Assembly (NCBI RefSeq): GCF_000208865.1
Contig: NC_018390.1
Span: 1,908,790 to 1,972,789, forward strand
Direction of reading: 5' to 3'
DNA: 64,000 nt
Origin: Neospora caninum Liverpool
Taxonomy: Eukaryota > Apicomplexa > Conoidasida > Eucoccidiorida > Sarcocystidae
The translations under genes and the position numbers were made by a program. Below, in pieces: positions 33,080 to 43,599 of the stretch; position 1 is the first letter of the stretch, and every line of letters begins with the position of its first letter. Below the pieces are notes generated by a model. The model did not search any database. It saw only the letters and a program-made list of their open reading frames with translations, and was not told the DNA's origin.

Positions 33080-35197
33080 CTACGATGATGTTTTCAGTCG
33101 CAGCTTCTTCACTTGCTTTCTGTCTAGATGACCAGCTGCGCTAAGCGTATTGCGCAAGTCCTGACGGCCACGCTTTTGGTCTCGCTGCTTCTTCTTGTAC
33201 CGTTCCCCAGTCTGCAGGTTTCCTCGCTTATCGAGGTGCGTGGACACCCCGAGGTGCTTCTCTTCTTCCAGTCTCTTTGCGATGTTCGCCTTGGTCTTCG
33301 CCTGCCTAGACAGCAGTTCTGGTAACGGCCTCCGCTGTTCTTTTAGTTGCTCTGAAACACCACAATTTTGTTCAGAAAAAGGGTATCCAGCTGTCATGTA
33401 GAACAGACAAGGCACTTCAGGTTCACATTAGAAACTGTATCCCATACCCATGTAGCGCTGTCTGAAATGGAGGTCAAAGGCTTTCACGTCAAACGTCTGA
33501 GTCCGCGACGGCTGATCAGACCCTTGCTCGTCCTTTTCAGAAGCCACCCGCTATAAAAACGAAAACCGTCGCACTTGCTGAGTTGGCTGCACTGCTTCCA
33601 AACGCCTGGTGATGTGAGAGACGAATCTGCGCAGGCTACCATAAACTACACGACAAACCGGCCCTCTCCGTGTCCGCCTGGTACACGCCCACATGCTTTC
33701 CGAGAAGACAGGGAGCGCATGCGTTCCTCCACTTACTCGCTCCCAAGGCACGAAGCGCAGTGCTGACGTACTGGCGGCGTTGGAAGGTTCCAAGATGCGG
33801 ATACACTGCACATACAAGGCCGACACACTCGACTCACTGTCGTGAAATCTACGAGACGCAGCGGGGTGGGAATTCTCTTCCCTCTGCACCAAGAGGTTCA
33901 GGAACTCCTGCTCAACCCAACGCTCCCCGAAATCACCGACAGCACGCGGCGTCAGAGAAGGCCGTCTCGTCTATGACGCCACTTCCTACAAAGCACGAGA
34001 CAAGCGCTTCAATTCTCTGTTCAGAGCACGAGAACGGACTGTTTCCTCCGCAAAGCTTTGTTCGGCCTGACAGTCTAAACAGCCGTGCTCACAAACGCTT
34101 GATCGTCGAGCGCACCTGCCACAATATATGACATAGCGAGGCGACACAATGGAACATCTTGCAAATGTGTGCACATCATGGTGCCACGGCGTTATGTATA
34201 CTCCCGTTCCTTGCCGGGGACAGTGAACATAGGCTACATGCGTAGGCGCTCTTGGATACTAGGCAGCGGAGACCCCCTTTTCCTTACCGAGTTTGCGGAT
34301 ATCCCTGACGGTTTCATCGAACATTTCCTTCTCTTTCCTCCTTTCTTCTTCCTCCTTCCTCCTCGCTGCCTCCGCCGCAGATACAGCGTTGCTAGCACCT
34401 TGCCCCGCCCGTGACCGTCCGGATTTTTTGGCACCAGAACCAGAACTCGGAGAATGGCCGCCGCACGCATGGGCGTGGTTCTCCTTCCCTGAGACGCTGC
34501 CGGAAAACCCTCCAGATGTGGCATGCGCATGACTCTCGTGGTCATCGGCTGTCGCAGAAGAGCGTCCAGACGCAGGAAAGTCTTCGCCGAAAAGACCAAG
34601 CCGCCGGGAGACCGACACGGGTGGTACGCGAGAATCGGAGGGGGAAGATTCGCTTGAAACGGTGTCAAGAAATCCCCCTTTTTCTCCCCTCAGTCGCTTT
34701 TTCGACGGAAGGCCACAGTCCAACTGTGAGACGGAGAGCGAGGCGCCCAAAGCTTCCAACGGCACATCATCTCCAAGCAAAGTCGAGAAGGCTTTCTGCT
34801 GCTTCTTACTGGAGCGATCTTGTCTCACTTTTCCCGTCGATCGGCTCTCGTGCACCGCGGAACGCTCAGGGTGGGATGAAGCTCCTGCAGTTTCCGTGGC
34901 GCAGTCGCTGCTCCGGCTGCGTGTTTTTACCTCGCCGTCTCCAGTAGAAGAATCCTGCAGAGGAGAACAAGCTGGGACACTCTCCTCTTCGTCGTCTCCC
35001 CAAAACGCAGCGCATATCGCTCTCAGTTTCGCCTCAGCTTCCGCCTGTTTCTTCTGTGCAGAGGCATCTGCCTCGGGGACTGCAGCGTCCTCAGTGCCTT
35101 TTGCCTTCTTCAGCTGGACACGGTTTCCCTTTGCGGCAGGGTGACCACCGTTTTCCCGCTTCTTCTCCATCTTTCGGGAATTGGGCAACACCGTCAT
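33080..35197 (-). CDS. Lys/Arg-rich nuclear-type protein, possible ribosome-biogenesis factor
   Basis: Two exons on the minus strand: 35197-34288 and 33351-33080, joined in phase 1 (CTCG|GTAAGG donor, GTGTTTCAG acceptor) to give 393 residues. A second ATG at 35170 has the better context (A at -3) and would give 384. The N-terminal two thirds is Ser/Gly/His/Glu-rich and disordered with basic clusters. From about residue 280 it becomes a long charged helix (RRKEEEERRKEKEMFDETV, RDIRKLEQLKEQRRPLPELL across the junction). It ends in a basic tail (KKKQRDQKRGR ... KQVKKLRLK). The helical-then-basic tail resembles small nucleolar proteins of the DUF4602/FAF1-like kind, but I cannot assign a family. 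It shares a divergent promoter region with the helical-repeat gene. Confidence 0.7.
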
Positions 35198-36142
35198 AGA
35201 AAAGTCTCAAGTGATAGCAGAGGAGGACCGCGCGCAAAGGTACAACGACGCTCTACGGACTCCCCGTCGAAGACTAAAACTCTTACGTAGCTGCGAAAAA
35301 ACTGAGCACAAACAGTTGAAGACCGTTTTGTAGATCTTCAAGAAAGTTGCTTGCCTTACGAGTTGTTTTTATGCTTCAGTCAGCGTCCTGAGTCTTGACT
35401 TTCAACTGCCGTGCATGCATCGCGCATGCAGGCCCAATCGATCGCCGAGAGTCGCCTCAACGAAACTCCGCTTGGAATCTGCGTGGGCCATGGCCCGCAC
35501 CTTTCATTGACTCTGTCCTTGTCTGAGGTGTTTGGCTTACCCGTACTGCTTCGTTATCGGACATGTTTCAAAGACAGGGAAACTCAGATCAGGTGTAGCT
35601 GACCGGTGTCGGCCAGCGTGCGGAACGTCTGACACATTATGACCTTGCCTGTCGTCGGGCCACACCGACTTTATCTTTTCTCATTTCCCTCCTCTCTTGC
35701 AACGTCTTCAGCTGTCTATTTCCCCTGTCAGGGCGCCCTTTGCGTCGTCTTTGTCGAGCGGACACGGGACCTGGAAACAACCGTCTGCCACATCGTTGTC
35801 AGCTCAGTAACAGCGCCTGCTGCTTCGGTGATCCTTCCTCCCTCATCCTGCCCTCCACTTACCATTGATATACTAGTAGGAAAGCTAGATTGTAGAGAGA
35901 AAACGCTTCGCCGGACAGCCTCGCAAGAGGACTTGGAAGAACGTGGGACTGAGCATGTGTACGTACACGAGGAAGTTACTCATTGGCGGACCGCCGTTCC
36001 CTACTTTTGGAACCAGCCATCCCGCTCCTCTGTTTCCTCCACAGATCTGCGCAACAAAGGATGATTGCTGCTGACTGGCGAATCAACGCGTTTGGGAACT
36101 GCCGACGTTTCCTCTTTTTGGCTGCGCAAGCCGGCTCCAACG
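35198..36142. other. Divergent promoter region
   Basis: Separates the Lys-rich gene (-) from the giant helical-repeat gene (+). It contains a pair of TGCATGC-type elements at 35412-35430 and no supported coding sequence. Confidence 0.5.
35412..35430. promoter_or_regulatory. Paired TGCATGC / GCATGCA elements
   Basis: TGCATGC at 35412-35418 and GCATGCA at 35424-35430, five bases apart and facing each other, about 215 bases upstream of the Lys-rich gene's first ATG. TGCATGC is a known coccidian promoter motif. The inverted pairing in a divergent gap suggests a shared promoter; this is inference. Confidence 0.5.
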
Positions 36143-39100
36143 ATGAATTTCAGAGCTTCCTCGTGCACGCCAACTCCCGTCAGCCACGCCAGAAGGGGAA
36201 CGGGCGCCTGGAGTCGCGTAATGCAACTTCGTTCGCGTGCGGAGCTGGGGGAACGGCAGGAATGTGTGCAAGGCGATTCGAGGAAGACAAGCCAAAAAAT
36301 GTGCGGTAGGCCACAATGGATTACGCTTCAGCACAAAACGCGGATGTCACCGCCAGGATGGCCCGAACCGGCAACTTTCCCCAACTCTGAACGAGAGGCG
36401 TCTGCAGAGGCTAGCAAACAGTTGCGTTGGGGGTGCCCGGGAACTGTGATTTCTCTGAGCGACCGGCTTGGCCCTGTACTCGACCGGACCCGCGAGGAGT
36501 GTAGTGGAGCGTTTCTACACTCAGCAGTCTGCCTAACGACAGAATCCTCGTCGTGCGGCCACGCGGGAAGTTTGGCATGGAACGCACCGATGGCGGACAA
36601 GCTGTCCTCAACAGATCAAGGGTACGCAGTCGCGACCGCTTCGGCCAGAACGCGTCGTGCTAGCGCGCCCGTCCCCCGCGAACTTGCGGCGGGTCACTCC
36701 CGCAGTTCTGCCTGCTGGTTACCACCAGCTTCGGCTTCCCTTTCGGTTTCAAGGCTTTTTGGCGCATCGCCCCGTGTGCTCTTTCCTTCGCTCTCTACCC
36801 ATTCGAGGTTCGCCATCGATCCCTCGTCAGTGCCTTTCCTGCTTTCCGCTCCATCCGTCGTCTTCCACAGGCAACGCCATACAGCGTCGTCCTCTTCGTC
36901 TCAAGCGCGCGTGTGTCGCGGACAGCCCTCAGACGCCTCGGGCTCTTTCACGTTTCGGGCGGAAAGGAGCACGCCTTCCGAGTCAAGGGGTTCAGCTTCC
37001 CCTCGCGGCGAGACGTTTTCGCAGCGCGCTCCTTTCGTCCAGGCCGACAGCAGGGGCGACTGGGGCAGCGAAACGGGGCGAGGAGCGAACGAAAATTTGC
37101 GCCTTTGGAAGGGTGCGCACTCGTGCACCGTCGAGCTGCGGCACGCCCTCTTGAGGCAGCGCCTCCAAGACCGGAACAAAACGCGGAGTGACCAAGGCAA
37201 GCATTCAGTTTCTTGGGATGACGCAGACCTGCAGCGGCTTGGCTGCCTGCAGGGAAGTGGGAAGACGGACGCAGGCGTCTCTTCTGCTATTTCGGGGGGT
37301 GTGGAGAGGCAAGAACTGACTTGCGAAGACTCGCGGCGCGGCGCGGACGCGGCAACAGCCGGTGCGAACTTTGCGGGCCGGAGTGCAGTGGGGAAGGCAG
37401 ACTGGAAACCGGCGAATCTCAGTCATGGCGACGTCGGTGAGGATCAACATCGATTGCTGTCCCGACTAGCTCAGAGCATCCAGCACTTGCCCACGAGGGA
37501 CATTGCTTTCTGCCTTGCTCATCTGCATAAGCTGTCGCCTCCCGACGCACAGGCGCACGTTTTTTCCGCGGACCCGATCCTTGCCGTGTACGCGGCAGCA
37601 GTTCAGGCGCTTCGCGCGCGACTCGCAGCTTTGTCGTCCTTGGAGTGGAAGGATATTCTAGTCCCTGTAGTTGATTTGCTGCTCGACCACCCATTGCCCC
37701 GTTCCTCCAGGCTCCAACAAGGTCCACCTTCCCCGCGTTCGTTTCCGTCGTCTGTGTCCTCGCGTTTCCCTCCTCTGTTTGTCATTTTCGATCCCCTCTT
37801 GAGAGACGTGTGTGTACGCGTGACGCGCTACGCTCCTTCGCTTCCTCCGCACCTTCTGCTGTTCTTTTTCAACGCCTACGCGCGAATTAGCATCTTCTCC
37901 CCGCCACTGGTGCTGGCCACAGCGAAGGCAGTGGAGAGGCGAATCGATACGCTTTCGCCGCAAGATGTCTCCATGGCTGTGACGACGTTTGCTCTTGCTC
38001 AGAGGCAGCGAAACGAGTCGCTTAGACCAGTGCAGTCTGCGGCGGAAAAGAGGGGGGGGCGTTTAAGACCAGGGAGGACGAGAGAGCCCGAGCCATGTCT
38101 CAGCGATGGGGACACAGCGAACACCAATGAGCTGTCGCAGTCTCTCCCAGAGAGTTCTGCTCCGTCACCATCCGTGGCCTCGCTGCCCGAGTCATCTTCG
38201 ACTTGTGTCTCCGCCTCTGCGCCGGCTCCTGCGTCGGATCATCCACCTTCTTGCGCCTCATCTCCTGGCTTGTCTTCTGCCCCGTCTCCGCATCTCCTGT
38301 CACACTCCCCTCGCGACGGCGGAGGCACGGACTGGACCGGTGGAGCTCTCCCTGATGTCTCGTCTACGTTCTTCCGGCTTCTGTCGCGTTTGGCGACTAC
38401 GCCGTGCCTGCGCCAGCAACTTCCTCTGTCGAGTGCAGTTCAAATTCTCTCCGCATGTGCGCGATTCCCAGCTCCTCTCGAGAGCCGACGCCTCAAGGGA
38501 GACAGTCGGCAAGCATGCGCAGACAGCCTAGCTGACGGGGACACTTCGACGCGCTCGCCCCACTCCAGCAGCCCCTCACTGACTGCTGAAGCTGTCAGAG
38601 GCCGACGCACGCACCCGCCCAAACTCGACCAATTGGAAGATGCGAATCGCGACGCTATGCACCCGGGTCCGCCTACCATGCTTTCGTCTTCGTCCGCGCC
38701 TTCTTCGGTGACGAACTGCAACTCGCAGAATTCGGCGCCTCCCCGTGAGGCGGACGTGCAGGCCTCCGTCTTCCAAACCCTGTTTGCGGATGTCCTCATG
38801 TTGTCCGCGTTCGAAAGCTGGACGCCCCAACTCGTCGCCAGCGCCATGAATGCTTTTACCAGCTGCAAGAGCCTGTCCTCCTTTCGGCGGCACGACAGCC
38901 TCGTCCTTCTTCTCCACCGTTTGCTGTTCACCATACGCGCGCGGCGGCAACAAGTGGGGAGGAGCGAATTTGTGGAAGGAGCCGGAAACCAAACGAGGCA
39001 CCACGTGGAAAGGGAGGGGTTAACCGCAGAAGCAATCGAGCAACGGTGCGTGGGAGTGAGGTCCGTGGGGTACAAGCACGACGCGCGCAGACCTGCTGGT

Positions 39101-40930
39101 GACTGGCGGGTCTGGGATGACGCGTTCAGCGACGAAAAAATTGTCGTGAGTTTCTCCCTTGCTCTCCACGCACTGGGCAAAGAGAATGTTCGCCTGTCGT
39201 ACCCTGTGTTGACAGAAGTGTTGCAAACGGTGGCGTGGGTCCTCAGACACTGCCGCGCTTCGATTCCCGCGGCTGACCGCCAAAGCACGGGCCACGCGAC
39301 GGTGCGGCACGAGTCAAGGGCAGAAGCACCTTTTTTAAAGGGGGAAGCGCGAGATGGAGCGGGACTGCCTGGTGCGTGTGTGGGCGACGAAAAGAGTTTG
39401 TATAACCCGCAACAGCAGCCAGGTCTGCCGCTCTCGCGAGAATGGGCTTTGATGGCTTGGGGACTTGCCAAACTTCTCAGCTACGCGAAGGCCACAAAGA
39501 AGCCACCTGGGTGGTTGCGGGGAACTGCCACGGAGTCCGAAACAGCATCCAGTGATCGTGTGCCGCGCGCAGGGAGCACGGAGTGTCTAGACACGTGGGA
39601 AATGGAAGACGCTTGGGACGGCTACTGCGCAAACGTGTTTCGGCCTCTTTTCCTCTCGATGCCTCCTCTTCTTTCGGCACAACGGAAGCCAGACGTCATT
39701 GCTATTTCTCAACTAGCGGATGCCCTACGACGCATGCTGCTTCTCGACGTGGGAGAGAAGGCACGGACTGGTGTACCGGCGCCTGACACGCAGGCTTCAC
39801 CCTTCCCCGAGTCCGAAGACAAGACGCAGTCGCATGTGCGCCTGCCGTCCACCTCGTGCCCCGTTCTAGACAGCCACGTGCCAGGGCGCGCTGCCGCTTT
39901 GTTAGAAGGGCCAACTGCCGTCCATCGAGAAACGTCTGAGACACGGCCGCGCGGGGTTCTTCTGTGTGACAAGGAAAACGTTTTTGTGACTGGCGGCAGG
40001 TCCACTGATCTCAGTCGCCGAGGAACGCGTCCCGTTGCAACTGAGCGCGGTGTAGCTACCCACGACGTTGTTGTTGATGCCGATGGTTTAGCCCGAAAGG
40101 TGGACAGCAGCTCTCAGCAGGGCGGGAGTTGCGGGCGCCCTGGCGGTTTGTCTGGGGAGACAGTTGGAAGTCGAGAACGCCGGGATACGGCAGCCGTAGT
40201 AGGCGACAGACCCGCCCTCAGCCTCCGGTGGGTTGGCCGTGAAGGTTCGGGAAGACTCGGCGCAATGGAAAACGCCCAACTGGACGGTTCCCCTTACCTA
40301 TGTGAGCAACGCCTGATGAAGCCAGAGGAACTCCTTTTCCTGCTGCGCTTCGTCGCAGGTTATCTGGTTCGTCGTGCCGACGCCTGTAAGCCCCATCAGC
40401 TTCTCCAGACCTCCTGGCTGTACATACAGCTCAATCTGTTGCACGCGCTACAGCGCGACTTCACAGCGAGCGCGTCCGCCGTTGCGGGCCTTTCCTCTGC
40501 TCCTTCCGGACAGAGCAGTGAGTCGATCGACCCTTCGGCAGGACGTGGGAAGGGACCGTCTTCACAGGCCCACAAGCCGTCGACAGAGACACCAGGATGC
40601 GGTGTGGGAGTCGACGCGCCTCGCATGGATACGATCCCAAAGCTGGCAGCCGTCGAGTTTATGGGCTGCGTCTTGGACCGCCTTCGAGAGACCGAGAGTG
40701 TGCTAGACGAGGGAAACTCTTTCTTTCTCCAGCAAATGCTACGCGCGTACGTGCTCAAGTATCCAGAGATCATGAAGCGCCATCCGAAACGCATCAGAAA
40801 GTTCGTGAAACGTCGCCTCGGAGACACGCTAGAAAAGGGAACGGATTCTTCATCCGAGGACAGTTGCGTTCGCAGGGGCAACTCCTCAGCTGGCGCGGCG
40901 GCCAGAGCGCAAGTTCTACACCTCACCTAG
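36143..40930 (+). CDS. Large helical-repeat protein, possibly mitochondrial RNA-associated
   Basis: Single exon of 1595 residues from the first in-frame ATG (A at -3); the frame is open upstream to 36065 without ATG. The first 430 residues are Ser/Arg/Ala-rich with few acids, as in organelle-targeted proteins of this group. Helical repeats then appear: LSRLAQSIQHLPTRDIAFCL, LSSLEWKDILVPVVDLLL, YAPSLPPHLLLFFFNAYARI, FSPPLVLATAKAVERRIDTL, SPQDVSMAVTTFALAQRQ, and further copies near residues 900 and 1030. The pattern of about 37-residue units with 'L-S-x-x-D' helix caps and 'A-Y/F-A' ends recalls the heptatricopeptide (HPR)/RAP proteins that apicomplexans use for fragmented mitochondrial rRNA. 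No RAP domain is seen at the C terminus, which ends in a basic helix (RHPKRIRKFVKRRLGD). Low-complexity inserts interrupt the repeats. Assignment is by pattern and remains tentative. Confidence 0.62.
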   Translation: MNFRASSCTPTPVSHARRGTGAWSRVMQLRSRAELGERQECVQGDSRKTSQKMCGRPQWITLQHKTRMSPPGWPEPATFPNSEREASAEASKQLRWGCPGTVISLSDRLGPVLDRTREECSGAFLHSAVCLTTESSSCGHAGSLAWNAPMADKLSSTDQGYAVATASARTRRASAPVPRELAAGHSRSSACWLPPASASLSVSRLFGASPRVLFPSLSTHSRFAIDPSSVPFLLSAPSVVFHRQRHTASSSSSQARVCRGQPSDASGSFTFRAERSTPSESRGSASPRGETFSQRAPFVQADSRGDWGSETGRGANENLRLWKGAHSCTVELRHALLRQRLQDRNKTRSDQGKHSVSWDDADLQRLGCLQGSGKTDAGVSSAISGGVERQELTCEDSRRGADAATAGANFAGRSAVGKADWKPANLSHGDVGEDQHRLLSRLAQSIQHLPTRDIAFCLAHLHKLSPPDAQAHVFSADPILAVYAAAVQALRARLAALSSLEWKDILVPVVDLLLDHPLPRSSRLQQGPPSPRSFPSSVSSRFPPLFVIFDPLLRDVCVRVTRYAPSLPPHLLLFFFNAYARISIFSPPLVLATAKAVERRIDTLSPQDVSMAVTTFALAQRQRNESLRPVQSAAEKRGGRLRPGRTREPEPCLSDGDTANTNELSQSLPESSAPSPSVASLPESSSTCVSASAPAPASDHPPSCASSPGLSSAPSPHLLSHSPRDGGGTDWTGGALPDVSSTFFRLLSRLATTPCLRQQLPLSSAVQILSACARFPAPLESRRLKGDSRQACADSLADGDTSTRSPHSSSPSLTAEAVRGRRTHPPKLDQLEDANRDAMHPGPPTMLSSSSAPSSVTNCNSQNSAPPREADVQASVFQTLFADVLMLSAFESWTPQLVASAMNAFTSCKSLSSFRRHDSLVLLLHRLLFTIRARRQQVGRSEFVEGAGNQTRHHVEREGLTAEAIEQRCVGVRSVGYKHDARRPAGDWRVWDDAFSDEKIVVSFSLALHALGKENVRLSYPVLTEVLQTVAWVLRHCRASIPAADRQSTGHATVRHESRAEAPFLKGEARDGAGLPGACVGDEKSLYNPQQQPGLPLSREWALMAWGLAKLLSYAKATKKPPGWLRGTATESETASSDRVPRAGSTECLDTWEMEDAWDGYCANVFRPLFLSMPPLLSAQRKPDVIAISQLADALRRMLLLDVGEKARTGVPAPDTQASPFPESEDKTQSHVRLPSTSCPVLDSHVPGRAAALLEGPTAVHRETSETRPRGVLLCDKENVFVTGGRSTDLSRRGTRPVATERGVATHDVVVDADGLARKVDSSSQQGGSCGRPGGLSGETVGSRERRDTAAVVGDRPALSLRWVGREGSGRLGAMENAQLDGSPYLCEQRLMKPEELLFLLRFVAGYLVRRADACKPHQLLQTSWLYIQLNLLHALQRDFTASASAVAGLSSAPSGQSSESIDPSAGRGKGPSSQAHKPSTETPGCGVGVDAPRMDTIPKLAAVEFMGCVLDRLRETESVLDEGNSFFLQQMLRAYVLKYPEIMKRHPKRIRKFVKRRLGDTLEKGTDSSSEDSCVRRGNSSAGAAARAQVLHLT

Positions 40931-41708
40931 ACAGCGGAATCCTTTGATGGAAACGTGAATGTGGAGTGGATGCTGCACTCTCACAGTTGTGTTGTTGTTC
41001 TTTTCTCGGGATGTTTCAGGTTAAGACCTATTTGCGTGACATCATACAGGGAATTGACATTGCATGCTTCCTCTTCCGATCCGTGCCGGTCGAGCGGCAA
41101 CTGAATTCGAGCGTCACTACACTTCTACGCTCATTCTCACATTCATCTATTCTGGCGCTGGGACCAGCAGAGACCCGATGCGCTCTTCTACTGGATGTTC
41201 CCTCGTCTGCTAGCTGCGGGGATCCACGCCCTCGGGGCTTCCCAAAAGGCGGGAGGCGAGCCTGTCGCATGCACCAATCCAGCAGCATTTCTCAGTTCCC
41301 AGTTAGCTACACACTGCAACCGATCGTCCCTTTGGGAGTTCGGCGAGTAGTCGTTCGCATGCAGTGTATTCACGCTACCTGTACCCAAAAACGCTTCACA
41401 TTGCAGTCCGTTCGGTTCCGTACAAACACCCGCCGCCTTGACTCGTTCGAGCCGCCGTGTGCACGACGGAACGCACGCGCTTCTCTCCAGACTTGGAGGC
41501 CATGATCAGAAGGAAGCAGTAGAACACGACAGCTATAGATGCTGTACTAGAAACACGACAGAGAAACGAAATTTCCTTTCGTGCAGAAAGAGACAAGTTG
41601 CCACGCAGCTCCTCTATCCCGGGCCGGTGTCGACACACACCTGTCCGGTTTCCGAGCAGCAGCGCAGCGACTGCACAACTACGGCAGTGGCCAGAAGTCT
41701 TGTGTCCT
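40931..41708. other. Convergent intergenic region
   Basis: Between the helical-repeat gene (+) and the NEP1-family gene (-). A 179-codon plus-strand frame here starts at an ATG (40966 region) but has no domain and lies in the expected 3' UTR. I see no supported gene. Confidence 0.5.
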
Positions 41709-43599
41709 TCAACTTGGCGGAGTGCTCGGCAGAAACGATGTCAGCTCGTAGATAAGCCTGTCGCATTTGACGGCGGCGGACATGGGGAAATTGGAAATGC
41801 TGATGGCAACGGGAGTGCTGTCGCAGGCGTCGTCTCCTTGTGACTGCTGCCCTTCTGGAACAAAATCCGCCAGCCCCGGCACACCGTCCTTCAGAGCCGG
41901 GCCAGGCGCCTTCGATTCTTCCTTGCCATTCACCAGCAGGGGCGTTCGAGGGCGCACGAGACACCGCGGAATAGCCGCCGCGTCAAGATAGGGACACGCA
42001 GAGATCATAAAAACGAGGTCCGTCTGCTCCCGAAGTTCTGTCATCAGCCGGCGCAAGACGACCTTGGGCGCATGGCGTGAAGCAGATAGACATATGGGCC
42101 TGGAACGAAATGCGGAACACAGGCAAACACGAAAGAGCACATATACCACACCGGATCCCGCATGCATTCATGTCGTAACAGCACCGCCCACAAGCACTGT
42201 GCAGCATTCCCCTTTTTCATGGATCATTCGCCTGCGCGGTTCGTCGACTGCTCCCTCGGACACCCGGAATTCAAAAACGCCACGTGGGAGGTTCCCAACA
42301 AGATCTAGAGGTGCGCACACCCTGCAAAAGGCCAGTGGGTTGCAGAACCCGACCAGCCCGAGGCAAGCAGCACGCGGGTTCGTATACGCTTTCATCAGTG
42401 CCGGGCGGCACCGCCAGAGGCATCCGGAAACTTGTTTGCTCTTACGCGTACCTGTAGTTGTTCGGAAGATGCCTCCAAAAGGGAGGTTGCAACACTTCAA
42501 TGAGCGTTTCCTCTTCCTCCTCGGGGTGGGCGTCTGCCTCACTGTCCTCGTCCGAGGCACGGTCCTCCGGAGCGGTCCTCTCCCTCTCAGCAGGTGCCCA
42601 GCCGTGACGGCGGGTCTTGTCTGTTCGCGCCGTCGAACTCCCGCGCAGCTTTCCGGTTGGTGACGAAAGTGCCATCGTCGCGACTTTCTTGAAGACTTTG
42701 AAGTTTCTCGGGACGCGAAAAGAAGGGGAAATACGCAGCAGCTTGCCGTCCATGGTGTGCAGAAGGAAATCCAAGTTCATGTCCCGTGGCTGGGCAGGCT
42801 TTCCCGAGGGTTTACCTTTCCCACCTCCCCCGACAGCGGCTGTGGACTCTGCGCCGGGAGTGTCCTCCCCGCAGGCGTTCGTACCGCCGGCAAAGTGTGG
42901 TACGCCAGTTCGAAGTTGGGATACCGCAACCGAGTCAAGGAGGTTCAAGAGACACTGGTGAACGACATCAGAACGCATTGACGCTTCAAGAAGCAGCCGA
43001 CGGTCCTCCGCGAGTGCCGAGGCCCTTGCGCCTGCGGCTTCAATCGCTGCCGCTATGCCTCTGTCCTGCACTGCTGCGGCTTCAGCGAGTTCGCTTGAAC
43101 GCTGCAAAACTGGATCATGAAGCTGGCGAAGCTGCGCCTGCATTTTGTCGAGGAACGGAAAAGCAAAGTTGTCAGCTGTCGGAGAGGAGGAACGGCCCAT
43201 CAGAAGGTACCGATGGTCGTCCAGGTTCAAGAGACTCGCAGTTGAGGAATGTCGCTTGTCGCGGAAAAGGTACAGTGGACAGTGCGTGAGAACGATGCAG
43301 CAGTTTGTCGAATGACCCTGCGATTTGTCTGTTGCTCCTGCTCGTCGGTGACCAAGGCTGCGTCGGACCGCCCGTGGCGACGCTGTACTCGCGGGTTCCG
43401 CAGCATGCGCCTCGGCACCTGTCTCCCGTTGGCGCCGAACCTTCTTCTTCATTCTCGGTTCTACAGCTGGCTGAGTAAGCAAATGTTGCGCCGCGTCAGA
43501 GGTCGAGCTAGCGGCAAGGAATGCCGCATTCTCCTCAGCACTGCCGCTCTCGGCTGCCGCCGCGGCATGGTGAACAGACCGCTTCTTTTTCTGCTGCAT
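41709..43599 (-). CDS. NEP1-like: EMG1/NEP1-family SPOUT rRNA methyltransferase homologue, atypical
   Basis: Two exons on the minus strand, 43599-42452 and 42099-41709, joined in phase 2 (GTACGC donor, TTTCGTTCCAG acceptor); 512 residues from an ATG with A at -3. After a basic, Ala-rich N terminus, residues about 123-129 read LLNLDDH (NEP1 'LLNCDKH/LLNVDDH'). VVHQCLLNLLDS follows (NEP1 'ITHQSLLMLMDS'), then LRISPSFRVPRNFKVF (NEP1 'IEVNPQTRIPRTFDRF') and LIEVLQPPFWRHLPNN (NEP1 'LLKVIKNPI..HLP'). Residues 482-498 read ISISNFPMSAAVKC (NEP1 'VSISNYPLSAALTC'). The fold and family are therefore well supported. NEP1 methylates N1 of a pseudouridine in 18S rRNA and is needed for 40S assembly in the nucleolus. 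Two oddities: long insertions raise the length to about twice that of yeast, and the SAM-binding 'VGAMARG/VGAFAHG' loop is replaced by MISACPYLD. Confidence 0.82.

Noticed and set aside
38440..39471. 343-codon minus-strand frame within the helical-repeat gene
   Set aside because: Antisense to helical repeats on the plus strand; no homology seen.
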